Shown here: in pieces, positions 19,501-23,936 of the stretch
How the letters are laid out: the number at the start of each line of letters is the position of its first letter
How positions within the stretch are numbered: the first letter of the stretch is position 1
DNA from: Brachionus koreanus
Lineage: Eukaryota > Rotifera > Eurotatoria > Ploima > Brachionidae
DNA length: 23,936 bases
Assembly: GCA_016987375.1 (NCBI GenBank)
Contig: PJRA01000403.1
Location: 604,737-628,672 of the forward strand
Direction of reading: 5' to 3'
The notes under the pieces: generated by a model
What the model was told of the DNA's origin: nothing
Database searches by the model: none
What the model saw: only the letters and a program-made list of their open reading frames with translations
Translations under genes and position numbers: made by a program

Positions 19501-20760
19501 CTTCTCGTAGGATACCAAATTTAAAAGCGAACCATAATTCTGATATTCTTTATTTTTATATTCTCCTAATAAAGCTATCTAGGATTTATTAAAAAAAAAC
19601 TTATTTGATCCAAAATTTTTAATATCTATTTTACTGTTTATCTATTTTTTCCTTTATTTTTTTTACTTTAAATCGCTTTTAAAACATTCAGTTAAATAAA
19701 TGAATTTAGTCCTAAAATTTTTAATAAAGAGACTATTCGAGTAGAATTTATTTCCAAAAAATAAAGTAGAAAGCCTTTGAGACCACGACTAGTACTAAAC
19801 AAATTATTTTTAGTATATCAAAATGATGCTATCTAACATTAAAATTGAAAGTTTAAATTAATTAAAAAAATTTAGGAATTTTTTGAGTAGTGAAAAGAAA
19901 AATTAAGGAATTAATAGATCTAAAATAATCCTGAATTTTAAATTTTTTTTTATTGAATTCTAAATTAAGATTAAAATTAAGTTAAAGATTTAATTTTCTA
20001 TAGACTATCGACATCCTTTTTGACATCTTGTTTATTAAAAAAATATGAAATATTAAGAGAATCGATATTTAAAATAAAGATTAATTTTTGATTTAAAAAT
20101 CCTCATTAAAACAATTTACAGTCGATATTTTTCTTTTATTAAGTCACTGATTTTAATGAATTAATTCAGTTTTATTTTAAATTTCTGAAGATTTTCTATT
20201 GGGATAAAAGCCTAGGCTTAGAAAATTTCTATCAAAAATTCAAAAATCAACAAAACAACTCAATTACTCAATTACAGAAATCATTTTCAAAATATTATAT
20301 TTTAAGTAAATTTTATTATTTTTAGGCATGTTTTTTTATAGACAAGCACAATTCATTAAATAAATAAAATTTATTTATTTTATAATTTAAAAAGATTAAG
20401 TTTGTTAGAATAAATAGTTATTGTGACAAGGTCACTTTGTTACTATGAAACCAAAAGTTCAAAAATCATATGAAACTAAATTTGAATATTTAGAAAATTT
20501 ATCAATTAATCGTATTACCTTTTAAATTAATATCTCCAAAGATTCCCATTTTTATTTTTAAAAGAAAAAATTTATGTGTTTTATAACCTTATTTTTCTGA
20601 TTAGAAATAAGATCTTTGAAAATATCTTATTTTTGCCAAGTTTAATTTTAAAGATACATTTTGCAACGGAATACCCTAAAAAGAGAAATTCCTATTTTAA
20701 TTCACTTTAAATTTATGCTTAAGATATATTAGAAATTTACTCAAAAGTTTTTCTGGACTT
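19501..20760. other. Intergenic AT-rich DNA, no feature supported
   Basis: No ORF with recognisable content and no RNA gene. The region is uniformly A/T-rich up to the retroelement 3' end at 20761. Confidence 0.55.
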
Positions 20761-20805
20761 ATTTTTTTATTTGTTTTCTTTACCGAGCTATTGCTCTTTC
20801 AGATT
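20761..20805 (-). mobile_element. 3' end of a non-LTR retroelement, copy B
   Basis: On the minus strand the block contains AGCTCGGTAAAGAAAACAAA followed by an A/T tail. It is homologous to 13377-13428. It lies downstream (minus orientation) of the RT remnant 21560-21020, so both probably belong to one 5'-truncated insertion. Confidence 0.55.
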
Positions 20806-21019
20806 AAAAAAAATAAAATTTTTAATCAAAATAAAATATAATTAAATTGTAGTAAGAATAATTTACAAAAGGAAAAAGTTAGAATGAAATAATGAGTTTT
20901 ATTACTATTTATTTTTATTTCATAAAAACTACGATCTTTCAGATCTGAGATTTCTTTGAAAGCCTTGAAAAGTGAAGAAATCAATCAGTGCTTTTTTTTT
21001 TTATTGTGTAGCAAAAATA

Positions 21020-21560
21020 AATAAATTTGGATAACTAGGATTTTACTTTCGCTATATACATTTAAACAGGAAAAAGAATAGTCAATAACTGAACCTATAA
21101 GGGATTTGAAAATTGAGCTTAGAGTTGTTTTACTCAGACCCCATTTTTTGTTAGAGAATTTTAATGATGCTTAGCCGGGACTGACATTTCTGTTTAATTT
21201 CGCTAACCTGATTATTGAAGTTTAATCTTTCTTCAAATGTTATGCCTAGGAATTTAATGGATTTTGAGTAGGGAAGATTTTTGTTAAAGAATTTGAGCTT
21301 GAGTTTAGGTAATGTGCTGCTATTTGAAAATATTATAAAAGAGGCTCTAATGGCTCTAATTCACCCAAGTATTTATTTATTTGTGATTCGATATTCCCCT
21401 TTTTCTTAAAGATAAAAAATGTCACTAAGTCATGTGCAAATAGAAGAGAGTAGCAAGTATTAGTATTGGTGGTAAAGTAAAATGTCAAAAAGTCTATATA
21501 AATAAAGCAATAAAAGTGTAAATTATGTAAATTTATTTTTAAAATAAAACTCAATTTACT
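21020..21560 (-). pseudogene. Non-LTR RT remnant (palm and thumb), minus strand
   Basis: The minus-strand frame reads NTNTCYSLLFAHDLVTFFIF, with FAHD at 21440-21429 where the catalytic F/YADD box is expected, so the first Asp has become His. KGNIESQINKYLGELE follows. In shifted frames come SIKFLGITFEERLNFN, SNKKWGLSKTTLSSIFKSL and IGSVIDYSFSCLNVYSESKI. This order is typical of the palm-thumb of CR1/Jockey-like RTs. At least two frameshifts and the mutated catalytic box make it dead. It belongs to the same family as the plus-strand copy at 22.3-23.1 kb. Confidence 0.75.
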
Positions 21561-21774
21561 AAAATTCTTTTAAAATAATATCAAATTAATTAAGATAAAT
21601 TTACATGGATTAGCAATAGTCTCTGTTGATTTTGATGCATGAATTTGATTGATTTCCGTAAAGACAACTAATTGTAATTGAACTGTTTGCTTATTCACAT
21701 GCATATAAAATTGAAATTAGATGATTTTGCAAATAATAAGTGATTAAAAACGGATAGAGAATAAAGAAGATGTT
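21561..21774. other. Gap between divergent RT remnants
   Basis: About 214 bp of AT-rich DNA separating the minus-strand and plus-strand RT copies. Nothing recognised. Confidence 0.5.
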
Positions 21775-23090
21775 TCGGGGAGATACTTTCTTCAGCATTT
21801 AGTCCAAACTCTGATCTAATAGATACTGATAAGGACAATGACATATCTATCGATTAAAAAAACGCGAAGCGGCTTCAGGCGTTGACCAAATAAGCAACTT
21901 GATCCTAGAAAATAAAGCCAGAAATTCATTAAACTTTTTAATCTGTCTAGGTATAGTGCCCAAATCATGGAAAACTGCAAACATTATTGTGATTCTAATA
22001 AAGCCTCTATTTCACAAGATCCTATTAACAGAAGATTTCAAAAGATTTAAGATTCTTATGCTTTTCTTAAATTTTCTTAACACAAAATTTTTCATACAAA
22101 TAAGATCTTTTAAGATCTAAAAAGGATCAGTTAATTAAAACTCACAAGAAAGTCTATCAAGAACTGGTTTGAATCTTATAAGATCTTAAAAGTTAGAGAA
22201 AATTTGTGTAAAGAAAATTCAAGAAAAGCATAAGAATCTTAAATCTTTTGGAATCTTTAAGGATCCTATACCGTCCTGGATTAAGAACTTGACATGTACT
22301 GCTTAAGATTTTTATTAGGATTTGTTTTCTGGGTTTATAAATAATATTCCTAAAGAAATAAAACAACTAATGAATACTCTCTACTTTTTGCAGAGATATA
22401 GTAACTTTTTTTATTCTCAGTAAAAAGGGGAACCTTGAAAATAAGACAAATAAATACACTAATGAACTAGAACAATGGCTAATTAAGTGGAATGATTAAT
22501 TGTCAGTTGAAAAGTCATGTTCAGTAGTCTTCTCCAAGTACAAGAAAGAAAGTGAAAATCTGAACAAAATAGAAAACCAAAAAGAAATTAAGTTTTTAGG
22601 TATCAAATTTAACCAAAATTTTAATCTACTTGTTAACGAGATTAAAGAACGTTGCAATCCAGGGCTAATAAGGATACTGTCAAACAAAAAATGGGATCTT
22701 AATCAAAAACCTTAGGAAACCTTTATAAATTTTTAGTCGGATCATTTTTTGATTTTTCCTTCATTTCATGATCATGATTTTTCCTTGCTTGAATTCATTT
22801 TCAGAAACAAATATCAAAAAATTACAAGTACTTATGAAAACAGTAGATTAAAATATGATACTCCCTCCAATATAATGCATCACGAAGCTTTTAATAAATC
22901 TAAATTATTAACAGTCTCGAATTGACTTTTTGAGTTGAGTGAATGATATGTTGGGACAGGACCGGTTCATTCATTCCTTTGGTTATCATACTGCTGGAGG
23001 AATACAAAGCCGGTTTTGAATAAAGAAATATCGAATACCCGACTCCATTGTGTAATTGCTACCTTACCATTTCTTCCTTTATTCCTGAGC
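21775..23090 (+). pseudogene. Non-LTR RT remnant with internal insertion, plus strand
   Basis: GEILSSAFSPNSDLIDTD (linker before RT) is followed, one frame away, by ASGVDQISNLILENK and GIVPKSWKTANIIVI (RT fingers) to about 22017. An inverted-repeat element interrupts at 22018-22269. Palm-thumb pieces then follow: GFINNIPKEIKQL, YSLLFA (start of the catalytic box, followed by a frameshift), NELEQWLIKWN, LSVEKSCSVVFSKYKK, KEIKFLGIKFNQNFNLL, IKERCNPGLIRILSNKKWDL and NIMHHEAFNKSKLLTVSN, fading out near 23090. More than 100 residues between the fingers and the catalytic box are missing. Many stops and shifts are present. The family matches the copy at 21020-21560. Confidence 0.75.
22018..22269. 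mobile_element. Inverted-repeat (MITE-like) element inserted in RT remnant
   Basis: Arms of about 80-100 bp (left about 22026-22119, right about 22168-22261) are imperfect inverted copies. The left arm contains CAAAAGATTTAAGATTCTTA and the right arm its complement. A ~48-bp spacer separates them. An identical 8-mer GATCCTAT flanks both sides (22018-22025 and 22262-22269), compatible with an 8-bp target-site duplication as made by hAT-type elements. GATCC is part of the arm homology, so the boundary is ambiguous. No coding capacity. Confidence 0.65.
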
Positions 23091-23902
23091 CATCAGATAA
23101 TTAAACATATGTATCCTATTACTCCTTATTTAATTTTATTTATTTTTTTTAATATTTTCATATCATTTTCCTTTTTAAATTATACTTACTTCATTTTATT
23201 TTAATTTTATTTTATATTGATTATAATTTTTTTTTTTAATCTAAAGGAGCATAATATATATATTGAGACTTTAAGCCAGTCAAATGAATTTTTTTATATT
23301 TTTTTTGAATGATTATAAAGCTAAATCAGACCTAGAGTATTGAAGTCATATATGACTTAGTAGATACCTCTGAATTTAATCTTAATTAAAGAAAAGAAAG
23401 CTTTTGACCTGTTATTTGAATCTCTTTATCATTTTTAGGTATCATTCTGAAGCAAACAAGATATTTTAATTTCATTTTAGAAATTTTAAACTAAATGCTA
23501 GTTTACCAATACTTATAAAATAGATTCAAAATATACTTCACCAAAAATTTTCTTTTAAATTTAAGTTTTATAATTGATCTTATCAATAGGTTGAAAAAAT
23601 ATTTTTCAAAATTAATTCATTTAAAAAAAAAGGAAATTAGATTTGAATTTTAATAGATTGAGATAGAATTTTAATAACGAGTCAATTTCTTCTTTCATTA
23701 AAGTTTATAAAAATCTAACTTTAAATTACAAAATATTCTTTTGTTATTTTAATTAGATAAAAATATGCTCAATTTTTTAATTGTGAATAAGGTTAATTAA
23801 CAAAGCTCTTATAATATCTAAAAATATGCTAATTCAAACTCATTAACGTTGTCCTATTAGTAATAAGAACAAAGTAAGAATTGCTGTTCTTGGGAAACGA
23901 TC
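23091..23902. other. Intergenic AT-rich DNA, no feature supported
   Basis: Low-complexity A/T-rich sequence. Its first part may be the 3' tail of the RT remnant, but I cannot see a boundary. Confidence 0.5.
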
Positions 23903-23922
23903 ATTTATTTATTTATTTATTT
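23903..23922. repeat. (ATTT)5 microsatellite
   Basis: Five perfect ATTT units. The retroelement 3' ends at 13377 and 20761 also carry AAAT-type tails on the minus strand, so this could mark another element's 3' tail. No AGCTCGGTA block is found next to it. Confidence 0.8.
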
Positions 23923-23936
23923 AAAGTTTAAGTCCC

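Noticed and set aside
1..23936. CRISPR arrays, bacterial operons, rRNA or intact tRNA genes
   Set aside because: No regularly spaced repeats, Shine-Dalgarno-linked gene sets or foldable RNA genes were seen. All intact coding DNA here is eukaryotic.

Overview
The window is animal nuclear DNA. It has GT-AG introns, no operon structure, very AT-rich non-coding DNA, and coding exons that are clearly richer in G+C. One gene dominates: about 2,450 codons of the large deubiquitinase USP9X / fat facets. It reads left to right from the window edge to a stop at 15506-15508. I place nine coding exons at 1-1160, 1919-2012, 2065-2407, 2458-2789, 5758-9394, 9449-9540, 13696-13837, 13895-15310 and 15362-15508. 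Counted from base 2 they total 7,362 nt, which is divisible by three, and every junction keeps the frame and the match to the USP9X family. Only the N-terminal part, upstream of base 1, is missing.

The USP9X introns fall into two classes. Five are 50-57 bp. Three are long (758, 2,968 and 4,155 bp). The 2,968-bp intron holds a decayed non-LTR reverse transcriptase (RT) on the minus strand and a 136-bp foldback element. The 4,155-bp intron holds an apparently intact, single-exon TALE-class homeobox gene on the opposite strand (11243-12004). That gene has its own TATA box, candidate homeodomain/TALE-type sites and a polyadenylation signal, so it looks like a nested gene. The same intron also carries an RT C-terminal remnant, the 3' end of another retroelement, a perfect 29-bp direct repeat and a 114-bp hairpin.

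From 15509 to the end I find no intact gene. The region is AT-rich and contains retroelement debris: an RT fragment flanked by ~43-bp direct repeats (16219-16968), a zinc-finger-like ORF with two in-frame TGA codons (17397-17820), a weak ORF1-like trace (19325-19500), and two remnants of one RT family facing apart (minus 20761-21560, plus 21775-23090). The plus copy is interrupted by a ~236-bp inverted-repeat element.

Organism: a metazoan, most likely a spiralian. The reasons are the divergent TALE homeodomain, the very AT-rich non-coding DNA with tiny introns, and the type of non-LTR debris. A monogonont rotifer would fit, but this is inference and not shown by the sequence. The best candidate for something undescribed is the antisense homeobox gene inside the USP9X intron, together with its repeated upstream motifs.
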